Shown here: positions 1-7,702 of the stretch, piece by piece
Numbering within the stretch: the stretch's first letter is position 1
Layout: each line of letters opens with the position of its first letter
Assembly (NCBI GenBank): GCA_964626055.1
Contig: CAZVDF010000014.1
Location: 1-64,000, forward strand
DNA length: 64,000 nt
Reading direction: 5' to 3'
Source: JAFGSG01 sp964626055
Lineage (GTDB): Bacteria > Spirochaetota > UBA4802 > JAFGDQ01
Made by a program: the position numbers and the translations under genes
The notes under the pieces: model-generated
Database searches by the model: none
Seen by the model: only the letters and a program-made list of their open reading frames with translations
Told to the model about the DNA's origin: nothing

Positions 1-446
1 TAGATATCGTTAAACAAATGGCGGTCTTCGGAAGAATTGAAATCTACATCCTGTTGTATAGTATTGATAACCTGTCTCAGAAGTGTGCCGGATTTCATGT
101 AGTTGTATGCGTCTTCGAAAATGCTTCCAACCAGTTTGCCCTGTGCGGTAACTCCGGCTCTTGTACTCAGTCCTTTCAATTCATCGAACAGCTCGTTGTT
201 GACAAACCTGATAAGTTCTTCGCCGGTCATCCCCTCGCTGTCAGCAGCCCAGCTTGACCATCTGAAACGGGTCTGTAATGGCGACTTGTATTTAGGATTT
301 AGGGTTTTCCATTCCTGCTCTTTGTCGTCGAAAATCTTTAAGAATAAAAGCCATACCATCTGGCTTATTCTCTGGGCATCGCCGTCAACGCCCACGTCTT
401 TTCGCATTATGTCCTGGATAGTCTTGATAAGTGTTACAATTGACAT
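1..446 (-). CDS. hsdM: Type I restriction-modification DNA methyltransferase subunit HsdM, N-terminal part (runs off the left edge)
   Basis: This is an open minus-strand frame from an ATG at 446 to the window edge with no stop, about 148 codons. It begins MSIVTLIKTIQDIMRKD and contains RISQMVWLLFLKIFDDKE and GMTGEELIRFVNNELFDEL, which are typical of the all-helical HsdM N-terminal domain that precedes the N6-adenine methylase fold. The catalytic NPPF motif would lie outside the window. HsdM binds HsdS and methylates the target adenine. It is downstream of hsdR on the same strand, separated by a DUF559 gene and repeats. No HsdS is visible here; it may lie further left. Confidence 0.85.
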   Translation of the reverse strand, partial: MSIVTLIKTIQDIMRKDVGVDGDAQRISQMVWLLFLKIFDDKEQEWKTLNPKYKSPLQTRFRWSSWAADSEGMTGEELIRFVNNELFDELKGLSTRAGVTAQGKLVGSIFEDAYNYMKSGTLLRQVINTIQQDVDFNSSEDRHLFNDI

Positions 447-462
447 GAATTTTCCTTTTCGA

Positions 463-600
463 TCCTCCCCCCAAACCCCCCTTAGGGGGGCTTAAAAACA
501 AAAATAAAATTACCCATTCTCCCTCTTATTAAAGTCCCCCTCTGGGGGATTTAGGGGGCTTACTTCCCCTCCGGGGGGTTTGGGGGGAAGCGAGAGCGCT
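463..600. repeat. G/C-run repeat cluster, left copy of a long direct repeat flanking the DUF559 gene
   Basis: This stretch holds several units of the form tccccctNNgggggatttaggggg and the related ccccccaaaccccccttaggggggc. The segment of about 463-560 is a direct repeat of about 977-1071, including the non-palindromic linker cttaaaaacaaaaataaa and the shared ctccctcttattaaag. It overlaps the last ~22 codons of the DUF559 gene. Confidence 0.85.
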
Positions 601-957
601 TCTCTCATTTAATTTTTCAATTATTTTCATCAGTACGTCATTTATATCATTCTTTATTTCTGTATCCTTAACTCTTAATGTCTCAATGTCAAGGGACTTC
701 ATAAGTTCATCCCTGTATTCATCGTATTCTTTTCTTTCCTTGTGAACTGCCCCGTCAATTTCAATAGCAAGCCTTGCTTTTGGGCAATAAAAATCAAAAA
801 TGTACCTGTAAACAGGATGCTGTTTTCTAAATCTGTGTCCGTTGAGCTTTTTATTTTTTAATTTATCCCAGAGCAAAGACTCCGTATATGTCATTGCGAC
901 CCTGAGCTTCCTTGCTGTCTCAATCACATGTAATGGTGTTTTTACTTCCGGATTCAT
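529..957 (-). CDS. DUF559 domain endonuclease-like protein with a repeat-coded C-terminal tail
   Basis: The 142-residue protein has the DUF559 fold, a PD-(D/E)XK/Vsr-like nuclease family. The core reads RKQHPVYRYIFDFYCPKARL with D55 and then AIEIDGAVH with E66 and D68, followed by a YRDELMKSLDIETLRV strand-helix unit. These acids are the expected metal ligands, so the protein is probably active. Residues from about 121 to the end (SPQTPRRG, PPKSPRGG) are low-complexity and encoded by the G/C-run repeat that overlaps the 3' end. The gene sits between hsdR and hsdM on the same strand and is flanked by direct repeats, which suggests it arrived as a unit. Its substrate is unknown. Confidence 0.85.
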   Translation of the reverse strand: MNPEVKTPLHVIETARKLRVAMTYTESLLWDKLKNKKLNGHRFRKQHPVYRYIFDFYCPKARLAIEIDGAVHKERKEYDEYRDELMKSLDIETLRVKDTEIKNDINDVLMKIIEKLNERSALASPQTPRRGSKPPKSPRGGL

Positions 958-976
958 AAATTAATTTTCTTTCTTT

Positions 977-1108
977 ATCCCCCCAAACCCCCCCGAGGGG
1001 GGCTTAAAAACAAAAATAAAGTCACCCTTTCTCCCTCTTATTAAAGTCCCCCTCCGGGGGATTTAGGGGGAGGATTCCCTCAGGGGGATTTAGGGGGCTT
1101 TTTGGGGA
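977..1108. repeat. G/C-run repeat cluster, right copy of the direct repeat flanking the DUF559 gene
   Basis: The segment of about 977-1071 matches 463-560 in the same orientation, differing by a few substitutions. Two more ggggatttaggggg units follow to 1108, just past the hsdR stop codon. Together with the left copy it encloses the DUF559 gene. Confidence 0.85.
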
Positions 1109-1123
1109 TAGGGGTCTAAATCT

Positions 1124-3511
1124 TTACGCACTATACAGCACCCGCTCCAACTCCTGTAAAGCCTGCCGATATTTTTCAACACCGCCGAACGATTTTATAA
1201 TTTCCACAGGTGTTCCGTATTCAGGAAACGGATTAATATTCAGTATCTGTGTTTCTTCAATCGGGCCGATCCCGACATCGGCATATTTGTTCAGAAGTTC
1301 GTTTAGAACCTGTTGGGCCTTTTCGCCGAATTTTGCAAAATAATTTCTTTTTTTAACATTCTCTGCTCTTTCCCTGCGCGTTAACGGAGGTTGTCCCCAC
1401 GCGACATGGCAAAGGATGTCAAAAGGATCGAGGTCTTTACCGACTTCTTCTTCCAGGGCTTCAAAAAAAACCCCGACACCGGCCAGTTCTTCAATAATAG
1501 TCTGTTTTTTATCTGCTTTTGTCCATTTGTTTAAAAAGTCGTTTAATGATTCAAACTCTTTATTTATTGCTTTTCTGGTGTAGTCTTTAAGCGATTCGGT
1601 AATTAATTTACCGTTCGCGTCGAAGTACTGTACCCTTTCAGAGGCAACTTTAACCTCGACATTTGAAACTACATATCTTCTTATGCCGGAGCCGCCTTTT
1701 GTCCCTTCGTAACCGGTATCATCAAACCCGTTTTCTCCGATACCTGCACTTGTTCCATTCTCTTCTGGAAAAGGATAAACGGTTGTATCGGTTATATCGC
1801 TTTCATCCGGAGGCACAGGCGATTCGTCATTTTTCGGTTTGTAAATCATTACAGGATCGCCGTCGAAATCCGGGTCTGCGAATAATTCAGTGGCTTTTTT
1901 AAAATCCATTATTGTAAAATAATATTTGCCGTAATCTTCGTTAATCCTTGTGCCGCGCCCGATTATCTGCTTAAAAGACGTCATTGATTCAATGTGCTGG
2001 TCGAGAACAATGAGTTTGCATGTCTGGGCATCTACACCGGTTGACATCAGTTTGGATGTTGTAGCTATTACCGGATATTTTGATTCCGGGAAAATAAAAT
2101 TATCGAGTTCCATTTTCCCTTCGTCGTTATCTCCGGTAATCCGCATTATGTATTTTGAATTCTGTCCTACAAGATCCGCATTTTCGTTAACCAGCGCCTG
2201 TCTCATTCTTTCAGCGTGGTCAATATTGTCGCAGAATACAATTGTTTTGTCGAAACGGTTAGTCTGCTTTAAAAAATCGCTTATTTTTTTTGCGACTAAC
2301 TCTGTCCTTTTTTCAAGAACAAGAGACCTGTCAAAATCTTTCTGGTTATATATTCTGTCTTCTATTTCATTGCCGAATTTATCAACCATTCCCCTGTCCG
2401 GCCTCCAGCCTGTCAGGTCTTTATCAATATCTATTCGTACGACTTTATAAGGCGCTAAAAAACCGTCTTCTATTCCCTGCCTGAGTGAATAAGTATAAAT
2501 CGGTTCACCGAAATAATCTATGTTGGAAACATCTTTTGTCTCTTTGGGGGTGGCTGTCATGCCGATTTGTGTTGCCGAAGAAAAATATTCCAGAATTCTT
2601 CTCCAGTTCGAATCCTCGGCTGCGCTTCCGCGGTGGCATTCGTCAACTATAACAAGGTCGAAGAATCCCGGGCTGAATTGCTTGTAAATATTCTGTTCTT
2701 CCTCTGTTCCGCTGACAGCCTGGTACAATGACAAATAAATTTCGTATGACTTATTAGCCTGCCTTTTCTGAATTTTTGTCATTGCCGAACCGAACGGCTT
2801 AAAGTCATTTGTTATAGTCTGGTCAACGAGGATATTTCTGTCTGCGAGATAAAGGATGCGTTTCTTAGTTTTAGATTTCCATAAACGCCAGATTATTTGA
2901 AAAGCCGTGTATGTTTTGCCTGTTCCGGTTGCCATAACAAGCAAAATACGGTTTTCCCCGCGGGCAATTGCCTCTATCGTTTTGTTTATCGCCAGCAGTT
3001 GGTAATATCTTGGTGTTTTGTTCCCGCCATCGCTATGGTAATCCTGTGTAATTATTTTTTCCTGTTCCTGTGTAATTTCTTTATGTCCGATATGCATTTG
3101 CCATAAAACATCAGGTGAGGGGAATTCATTAAGAGCAATTTCTTTCTCAATTTTACTGTTATTAATTGTTTTGTTATGAAAAAGAAAGCCGTCGCCATTT
3201 GAACTGAAAACAAAAGGAACTTCCAGCATTTCGGCATAGCTTAGAGCCTGCTGCATGCCGTCCCCGATAGAATGGTTATTGTCTTTTGCTTCTATAACGG
3301 CTATCGGGATGTTGGGCTTATAAAATAAAACATAGTCTGCACGTTTGTTTTTGGCGCGGGAGTGAAGTTTTCCCCGTACAATTACACGACCATCAGTTAA
3401 AGGAAATTCTTCGCGAATCTGTGTAACCAGATCCCAGCCGGCCTTTTCTATTGCCGGAGTAATGTATTTGGTGCAAATATCGCGTTCGGAGAGGTCTTTT
3501 TTGGAGGACAT
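1124..3511 (-). CDS. hsdR: Type I restriction enzyme R subunit, DEAD-box translocase and nuclease (EcoEI type)
   Basis: This is the motor and nuclease subunit of a type I restriction system, 795 residues. An N-terminal HSDR_N nuclease domain carries D59 and the E74-x-K76 motif of PD-(D/E)XK enzymes. The SF2 motor follows, with Walker A ATGTGKT at 194-200, DECH at 290-293, motif III TAT near 319 and motif VI QIIGRGTR. The C-terminal region resembles the EcoEI R-subunit helical domain (residues ~620-790), which contacts the methylase. All motifs appear intact. The start ATG at 3511 begins MSSKKDLSERDIC. It is the first gene of the minus-strand run hsdR, DUF559, hsdM. Confidence 0.93.
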   Translation of the reverse strand: MSSKKDLSERDICTKYITPAIEKAGWDLVTQIREEFPLTDGRVIVRGKLHSRAKNKRADYVLFYKPNIPIAVIEAKDNNHSIGDGMQQALSYAEMLEVPFVFSSNGDGFLFHNKTINNSKIEKEIALNEFPSPDVLWQMHIGHKEITQEQEKIITQDYHSDGGNKTPRYYQLLAINKTIEAIARGENRILLVMATGTGKTYTAFQIIWRLWKSKTKKRILYLADRNILVDQTITNDFKPFGSAMTKIQKRQANKSYEIYLSLYQAVSGTEEEQNIYKQFSPGFFDLVIVDECHRGSAAEDSNWRRILEYFSSATQIGMTATPKETKDVSNIDYFGEPIYTYSLRQGIEDGFLAPYKVVRIDIDKDLTGWRPDRGMVDKFGNEIEDRIYNQKDFDRSLVLEKRTELVAKKISDFLKQTNRFDKTIVFCDNIDHAERMRQALVNENADLVGQNSKYIMRITGDNDEGKMELDNFIFPESKYPVIATTSKLMSTGVDAQTCKLIVLDQHIESMTSFKQIIGRGTRINEDYGKYYFTIMDFKKATELFADPDFDGDPVMIYKPKNDESPVPPDESDITDTTVYPFPEENGTSAGIGENGFDDTGYEGTKGGSGIRRYVVSNVEVKVASERVQYFDANGKLITESLKDYTRKAINKEFESLNDFLNKWTKADKKQTIIEELAGVGVFFEALEEEVGKDLDPFDILCHVAWGQPPLTRRERAENVKKRNYFAKFGEKAQQVLNELLNKYADVGIGPIEETQILNINPFPEYGTPVEIIKSFGGVEKYRQALQELERVLYSA

Positions 3512-3813
3512 TTAATGATTCCTTGTCATATGAACAGAGAAAATCAATTACCTGCTTATATACAAATCCATATATTAAATATCAAGGAATTTTTATAGTA
3601 GTATAATCCTGTTTTAAATTCTTCCAATCATTTCAATCTGCGTAATCTGCGGTTCAGATATTTTATTTGCATTAATTCCTCCCATAGCTTATATTATGCG
3701 GATGATTTTTTTTCCATTGGAAATAATCTTTTAAGTCCCCCTTTAGGGGGATTTAGGGGGCCGATTGCATAGATGCCCGTTTTCACCCGATTTGATTTCG
3801 GGAACCGTTTTAT
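3512..3813. other. Intergenic region between divergent hsdR and an unknown gene, with one G/C-run repeat
   Basis: AT-rich DNA that should hold the promoters of both divergent genes. A single G/C-run unit (agtccccctttagggggatttaggggg) lies at about 3734-3761, of the same type as those around the DUF559 gene. I see no small gene here. Confidence 0.6.
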
Positions 3814-4395
3814 ATGACATACATAATCGGTGTTGACCATCTTATACAGTACGATAACGGAATTGTGCCGGAAGAGATCTTTCACGAATTTGCGGAATAC
3901 CTTAAAGTAAAATCCCGGATGCTCAATATTAATCTGATAGCCGAAGAATTCAGCGAGGAAGCTCTCTACAATGTATATTGTGCGACAACAGCCACAGTAA
4001 AGAAAGCCGCAGAAGAGATGGGCATAGAGCACAGATTTTGCGATACAGAAGAGCCAGACAGAATTAAACTCGGCATCCCTTATTACGCGGATATAAGAAA
4101 CAGCATAAAGAAAAAATATAATATCACGGATAAGATAATTCCGGATCACGCCCTTGGAAAAAAAATAGAAAAGGAAACCTCAGACATTTCAAAAACATTC
4201 TGGGGATTGCGTGAAGAATTCTGGTTTAATAAAATCTCTGATAGTCTTGATAAAAATATTCTCTTCATATGCGGCCACGAACACGCAGACCGTTTCGCAG
4301 CTCTCATGGCGCAAAAAGGTGCCCCATGCTCTGTCCTGGACATATTCTGGAAAAAACACATTTTCAGTGATTATAATAAATTGCTACATAGTTAA
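3814..4395 (+). CDS. Unrecognised 193-residue soluble protein
   Basis: I do not recognise the family. The protein begins MTYIIGVDHLIQYDNG and is rich in charged residues, without a signal peptide or membrane segment. It ends with a Rossmann-like strand and loop, ILFICGHEHADRFAALM, followed by KGAPCSVLDIFWKKHIF. The GHEHADRF stretch looks like a nucleotide- or metal-handling loop, but this is only an impression. Codon use is like the neighbours and the minus-strand alternatives are much less protein-like. It lies alone between hsdR and a membrane protein, so it may be an accessory gene of the restriction island. Confidence 0.7.
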   Translation: MTYIIGVDHLIQYDNGIVPEEIFHEFAEYLKVKSRMLNINLIAEEFSEEALYNVYCATTATVKKAAEEMGIEHRFCDTEEPDRIKLGIPYYADIRNSIKKKYNITDKIIPDHALGKKIEKETSDISKTFWGLREEFWFNKISDSLDKNILFICGHEHADRFAALMAQKGAPCSVLDIFWKKHIFSDYNKLLHS

Positions 4396-4445
4396 ATTTG
4401 CCGGAGTAGCATTGTATTCCCCTACTTTTTGCAGCAGAGAGGGGG

Positions 4446-5150
4446 TTAGTGGGATGAGGTGGGTTGAGGGCCGTGCTCCTTCACGTGCGACTTGTAATCA
4501 AAATATGTTTTAGATATTATAAGCAGAACGGCGGGCACCTTGCGCAGCAAAGACATCGTATCAGCGGCAAGCATGTTCTCCAGGCTTACAATAACGGCAA
4601 ATAAAAATATACACGGCACCACGGGCAGAAGAATTGCGCCGACCCGTCTGGATAAAATCTCCATCTGCCTTTCCATCCGGTTTGTCCTGTATTCTTTTTT
4701 AATTAAAGAATTAACAACAAACGATACCGCGTGGCTTATGCAGATAATAATTAAAGCAGTCCATATGTTCTGCGCGGCGATCTTGCTGTACATATATTCC
4801 GGCGGGGTGATCCATTCCGGCAGTTCATGTATCCCGTAGTCTGCTATTAATGTCATAAAACCCGCAATAATGCCTGTAAGGAGCGCGTATGCTCCTGCGA
4901 CAACGGAAACAAGAACCGTAATAACAACTCTGTATGCGAACAGAACAGGTTTGCCGTACTTTGAAAGCCATTCAATAATATCGTCAGGGGATTTTGAAAT
5001 AAATGCTTTTAGTATTGAGAAAAGGCCTATTACAATTGTCTCAAGCCAGAACAGAAGAATCCCCTGTTTCATATCCCAGCCCTGGAATGCAACTCCGGCA
5101 AGCGCCGGGATATTCGCGAGTAAAAGCAGTTTGCCGGTCGGGTTTTTCAT
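4446..5150 (-). CDS. DUF6498-like integral membrane protein
   Basis: The 234-residue protein has about five to six hydrophobic segments: near residues 8-25, 30-48, 68-100, 128-146, 170-190 and 200-215. The N-terminal pattern NIPALAGVAFQGWD followed by ILLFWLETIVIGLF matches the DUF6498 family, conserved membrane proteins of unknown role; the FWxE motif is its hallmark. The last residues, HGPQPTSSH, and the stop are encoded in a repeat-like segment (gagagggggttagtgggatg) at 4436-4480, so the natural C-terminus may have been altered by insertion. No clear ribosome site precedes the ATG at 5150. Confidence 0.72.
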   Translation of the reverse strand: MKNPTGKLLLLANIPALAGVAFQGWDMKQGILLFWLETIVIGLFSILKAFISKSPDDIIEWLSKYGKPVLFAYRVVITVLVSVVAGAYALLTGIIAGFMTLIADYGIHELPEWITPPEYMYSKIAAQNIWTALIIICISHAVSFVVNSLIKKEYRTNRMERQMEILSRRVGAILLPVVPCIFLFAVIVSLENMLAADTMSLLRKVPAVLLIISKTYFDYKSHVKEHGPQPTSSH

Positions 5151-5194
5151 TTAAAGAGTTCAGTATGCCGTATTGAATTTTTATATGATGTCAG

Positions 5195-5376
5195 GATATT
5201 GATTCCCTCCTCTCCCACGCTTTCAATGGGAGAGGGGTAGCGCCTTCTAAAGCAAGGTGCGGGGTGAGGGCGCCTGGCAGCTTTCCGCTCGCCTCGGCTC
5301 CGCCCGTGGGGCAACCAGCATCCGTCCGGTCATCTGGTAGCGTTCAAAGGCGGCGTATCGGGACAACCGGCAGTCT
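5195..5376. repeat. GC-rich repeat-like segment with hairpins
   Basis: A hairpin (ctctcccacg with tgggagag) near 5210-5236 is followed by gcaaggtgcggggtgaggg, then GC-rich DNA. A hairpin at 5314-5338 has arms accag and ctggt and a loop that reads with ACGGAT on the minus strand. The arrangement ggagagg...gtgaggg recurs at 6838-6948 and partly at 4436-4480, so this looks like a dispersed intergenic repeat, not a gene. Confidence 0.6.
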
Positions 5377-5928
5377 TTACTTTTTCAGCTTTTCTGCCAG
5401 AAATTCCGCATAATTGTAAACTATTGCATCCAGGCGGGCCTCAACCGTTGTCCATTGCGCGCCTGCCCTTGTAGCGTTAACAGTGGAATTATAAAGCTCC
5501 TGTTTTGTCTGTACATCAAAGAACTGTACTTTTACGGTTATTGTGAAGGGTATAAGGTTAATGCCGAAATGTCTTTGCTCGTCTATTTTAATAAGTGTGC
5601 TTTTAATATACAGATCGCCGCCTGCAGGGAAATTGCCGGTATTTTCCGCATCGCCTGTTATTGTTCTGCCTGGCAGAAGGTCCTTTAAAAATTTCTGAAG
5701 ACCCAGGACATTCATTTCGCGGATAGTGACTTTCCATTTGTCTGCTGATTCATAGCGGTAATCCTTCCATTTGGATTCGTTCAGATCTAGCCAGCCCACA
5801 TGTATGTTCCTGTATTTGGCTGCAGAAAAAGCGGGAGGAGCTTCGTTCATAACCGTGTATCTTGACATACAGCCTGCCAGTAAAATTATCATCAATGCCG
5901 GTAGGTGGACAAAAAATAGTTTTTTCAT
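5377..5928 (-). CDS. Putative lipoprotein of unknown function
   Basis: The 183-residue protein starts MKKLFFVHLPALMIILLAGC, a classic lipoprotein signal with lipobox LAGC and predicted acylated Cys20. The mature part (for example KYRNIHVGWLDLNESKW, RTITGDAENTG, TVKVQFFDVQTKQELYN) looks like a small beta-rich periplasmic domain of the kind that follows assembly-type lipoproteins; I cannot name the family. A ribosome site, GAGGATAG, lies seven bases before the ATG. It is a stand-alone minus-strand gene with repeat-like DNA downstream. Confidence 0.8.
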   Translation of the reverse strand: MKKLFFVHLPALMIILLAGCMSRYTVMNEAPPAFSAAKYRNIHVGWLDLNESKWKDYRYESADKWKVTIREMNVLGLQKFLKDLLPGRTITGDAENTGNFPAGGDLYIKSTLIKIDEQRHFGINLIPFTITVKVQFFDVQTKQELYNSTVNATRAGAQWTTVEARLDAIVYNYAEFLAEKLKK

Positions 5929-6344
5929 CTGTCTATCCTCTTTACTTTATAGAAGCCGTCTCAACTTTAACTATAATCGCATACATGCGCCTGTAATTTT
6001 TAGAGGGCTTCGAGCAAGATTGATTAAATTCTGAATACTTGTGAAGATAATATTGCGGCTATAGAGGAAGTCAATAAAATTCTTCCGGTTGTCCGTATTT
6101 CCATTGAAGCCTTAAATATCCTGAACATTCGCAGGTAATCAATAATTGTTATATGCATATCATTAAAGAATATTCCGGCAATTTGTCTTTCCGTGAAAGG
6201 AAGCACGGATGAAAAGTGCATAATCAAATATCGAGGAATTTTCTCATGCTGAAACGTGTAAAGTAAAGGGGGGAATGAGGAAGACGAAGGCGTAATCGCT
6301 TCTAAGAGTTGACAATTCTGCCTTATCCTTAATATGCTGTCGGC
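5929..6344. other. Intergenic region without a convincing gene
   Basis: This region separates the divergent lipoprotein and ybaK genes. It contains a degenerate copy of the inverted-repeat end (tagaagccgtctcaac) at about 5950-5966. A short plus-strand reading near 6046-6140 (NIAAIEEVNKILPVVRISIE) looks like a gene fragment but has no start or partner. The minus-strand frame across it lacks protein-like composition. Confidence 0.5.
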
Positions 6345-6809
6345 ATGAAAACAAATGCAGTACGGATGCTCGAAGCGGAAAAGATAGCGCATAAAACGGC
6401 AGAGTACGAATACGACGAAGAAGATTTGAACGCTGTCAGCGTGGCAAACGCTATAGGCGCAGAGCCCGAAACGGTATTCAAAACTCTTGTAGCGCGGACT
6501 GATAAAAACGCGGTAATAGTTTTTGTAATACCCGGTAACTTTGAGCTTAACCTGAAAAAAGCGGCTGCAGCTTCCGGTTCCAAAAGCGTGGAAATGCTCA
6601 AAGTTAAAGAGCTGTTCCCGATCACCGGATACATCCGCGGCGGATGCTCGCCGATAGGAATGAAAAAACTTTTTCCCACATACATAGACGAAACAGCCCA
6701 GTTGTACGATAAAATCTACATAAGCGCGGGGATACGCGGGACGCAGATATCTCTTCCCCCGTACGATCTCGCAAAAGCGGTAAAAGCTGTTTTTGCGGAT
6801 CTTGTGTAA
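6345..6809 (+). CDS. ybaK: Cys-tRNA(Pro)/Cys-tRNA(Cys) deacylase, YbaK/EbsC family
   Basis: The 154-residue length and the pattern NAVRMLEAEKIAHKTAEYEY, VFKTLVARTD, VFVIPGNFELNLKKAA and GYIRGGCSPIGMKK are those of the YbaK/EbsC group of the prolyl-tRNA synthetase editing superfamily. The lysine in NLKKAA and the GGCSPIG loop form the editing pocket. The enzyme removes cysteine mischarged on tRNA(Pro) by ProRS. The ATG at 6345 is the only sensible start. The gene is isolated, with divergent or convergent neighbours and a repeat downstream. Confidence 0.92.
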   Translation: MKTNAVRMLEAEKIAHKTAEYEYDEEDLNAVSVANAIGAEPETVFKTLVARTDKNAVIVFVIPGNFELNLKKAAAASGSKSVEMLKVKELFPITGYIRGGCSPIGMKKLFPTYIDETAQLYDKIYISAGIRGTQISLPPYDLAKAVKAVFADLV

Positions 6810-6837
6810 AACTATATTAAAAATATAATTTAAAATT

Positions 6838-6948
6838 TTCCCTCTCCTTTTGTCTATTCATAATGGGAGAGGCAACGGACAGGATGTCCTAGTGTCGACT
6901 GCGGTCACGGATGACCGTTTGCAGTCGACTGGTTAGGAGTGAGGGCAT
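6838..6948. repeat. Intergenic repeat with stacked hairpins bearing AGGAT/ACGGAT loops
   Basis: Between convergent ybaK and the thioesterase gene lie ctctcc...ggagag (about 6842-6872), a hairpin GGAC-AGGAT-GTCC at 6877-6889, and a longer hairpin at 6894-6929 whose outer arms are gtcgactgc and gcagtcgac and whose inner arms cggtc and gaccg hold the loop ACGGAT. It ends in aggagtgagggc. It may act as a bidirectional terminator, but no clear T tract follows. Confidence 0.65.
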
Positions 6949-6958
6949 AACTAGAAAT

Positions 6959-7393
6959 TCAATCATGCCACGTTTCCAGGGCCTTCGTGAAAGACTCCGG
7001 TACAGGCGCGATCTTTCTCGAGGCATAATCGAGTGTTATTACCCCCGACTCGGCCAGGGCGATCAAAACTTCTCCCCGCACTATTCGCTGGAATATCCTG
7101 AAGCCGTTTTTGCCGAATTCGCCGACACAGGTGTCTATCTTTAATTCTTCGAACATGAAGGCTTCTTTTTTGTAATTTATTACCATGTCCGCCATGATGA
7201 CGCTGGTCCGGCCGTCGCCGAGATTAAGTTCGCTGATCCCCATCGACCGAAGCATCGCGGCACGCGCTGTGTTGAGCAGTGTGATAAGCGAGTCATTGCC
7301 CAGATGACCGCCGTAATTGATATCCCGCGGCTGTAAAACAACCGAATAATGAAACGGATAATCTTTCTGTTCTGTAAGTCGTATACGCGGCAT
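6959..7393 (-). CDS. Acyl-CoA thioesterase, hotdog fold (4HBT/YbgC-like)
   Basis: The 144-residue protein has the hotdog thioesterase pattern. The sequence YSVVLQPRDINYGGHLGNDSL carries the helix-start motif (D, GGHLGND) where most family members have the catalytic acid and substrate-binding residues. Later strands include VIMADMVINYKKEAFMFEEL and GEVLIALAESGVITLD. It should hydrolyse a small acyl-CoA thioester, but the substrate cannot be told. A strong ribosome site, AAAAGGAG, precedes the ATG. It follows cbpM by 11 bases and is the last gene of the cbpA-cbpM-thioesterase operon. Confidence 0.85.
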   Translation of the reverse strand: MPRIRLTEQKDYPFHYSVVLQPRDINYGGHLGNDSLITLLNTARAAMLRSMGISELNLGDGRTSVIMADMVINYKKEAFMFEELKIDTCVGEFGKNGFRIFQRIVRGEVLIALAESGVITLDYASRKIAPVPESFTKALETWHD

Positions 7394-7404
7394 TTTTTCT
7401 CCTT

Positions 7405-7686
7405 TTAACCTTTATTCTGCCCGACATACTGCTTCAATCGCAGCTTAAGAGCGTGGATCTGGTCAAGCAGGTGAAGTATTATGGGCACGGATTCGTCATT
7501 CACGCCGAAGTCGCGTTTGAGTTCCTGTATCAGCTTAAGGCGCGCTATATCCTCTTCGTCGAAAAGGTTCTTTTCGCAGTCGCACGGCTGTATCCATTCA
7601 TACTTTACGCATTCGACTATAAAGGATTCGCTCAGCTCATAATTTCGGATTATTTCATTTATTTCAAACAGCGGTTTATTTTTCAT
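7405..7686 (-). CDS. cbpM: CbpM-like chaperone-modulator protein (MerR-like helix-turn-helix)
   Basis: About 93 residues. The pattern FEINEIIRNYELSESFIVEC, YEWIQPC, LFDEEDIARLKLIQELKRDF, then LHLLDQIHALKLRLKQ matches CbpM, the dedicated partner that binds the J domain of CbpA and blocks its action with DnaK. The start at 7686 is preferred over the ATG at 7690-7692, because AGGAG lies seven bases before the former and only one before the latter. It lies directly downstream of a cbpA-like gene, the expected arrangement. Confidence 0.85.
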   Translation of the reverse strand: MKNKPLFEINEIIRNYELSESFIVECVKYEWIQPCDCEKNLFDEEDIARLKLIQELKRDFGVNDESVPIILHLLDQIHALKLRLKQYVGQNKG

Positions 7687-7702
7687 TATCATGCTCCTGT
7701 TT

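Noticed and set aside
3694..4149. Minus-strand frame opposite the unknown gene at 3814
   Set aside because: Composition is Cys/Phe/Tyr-rich and unlike a soluble protein; the plus-strand frame has better codon use and a plausible fold.
6024..6392. Minus-strand frame between the lipoprotein and ybaK
   Set aside because: No recognisable motif, poor composition, and overlap with the ybaK start.
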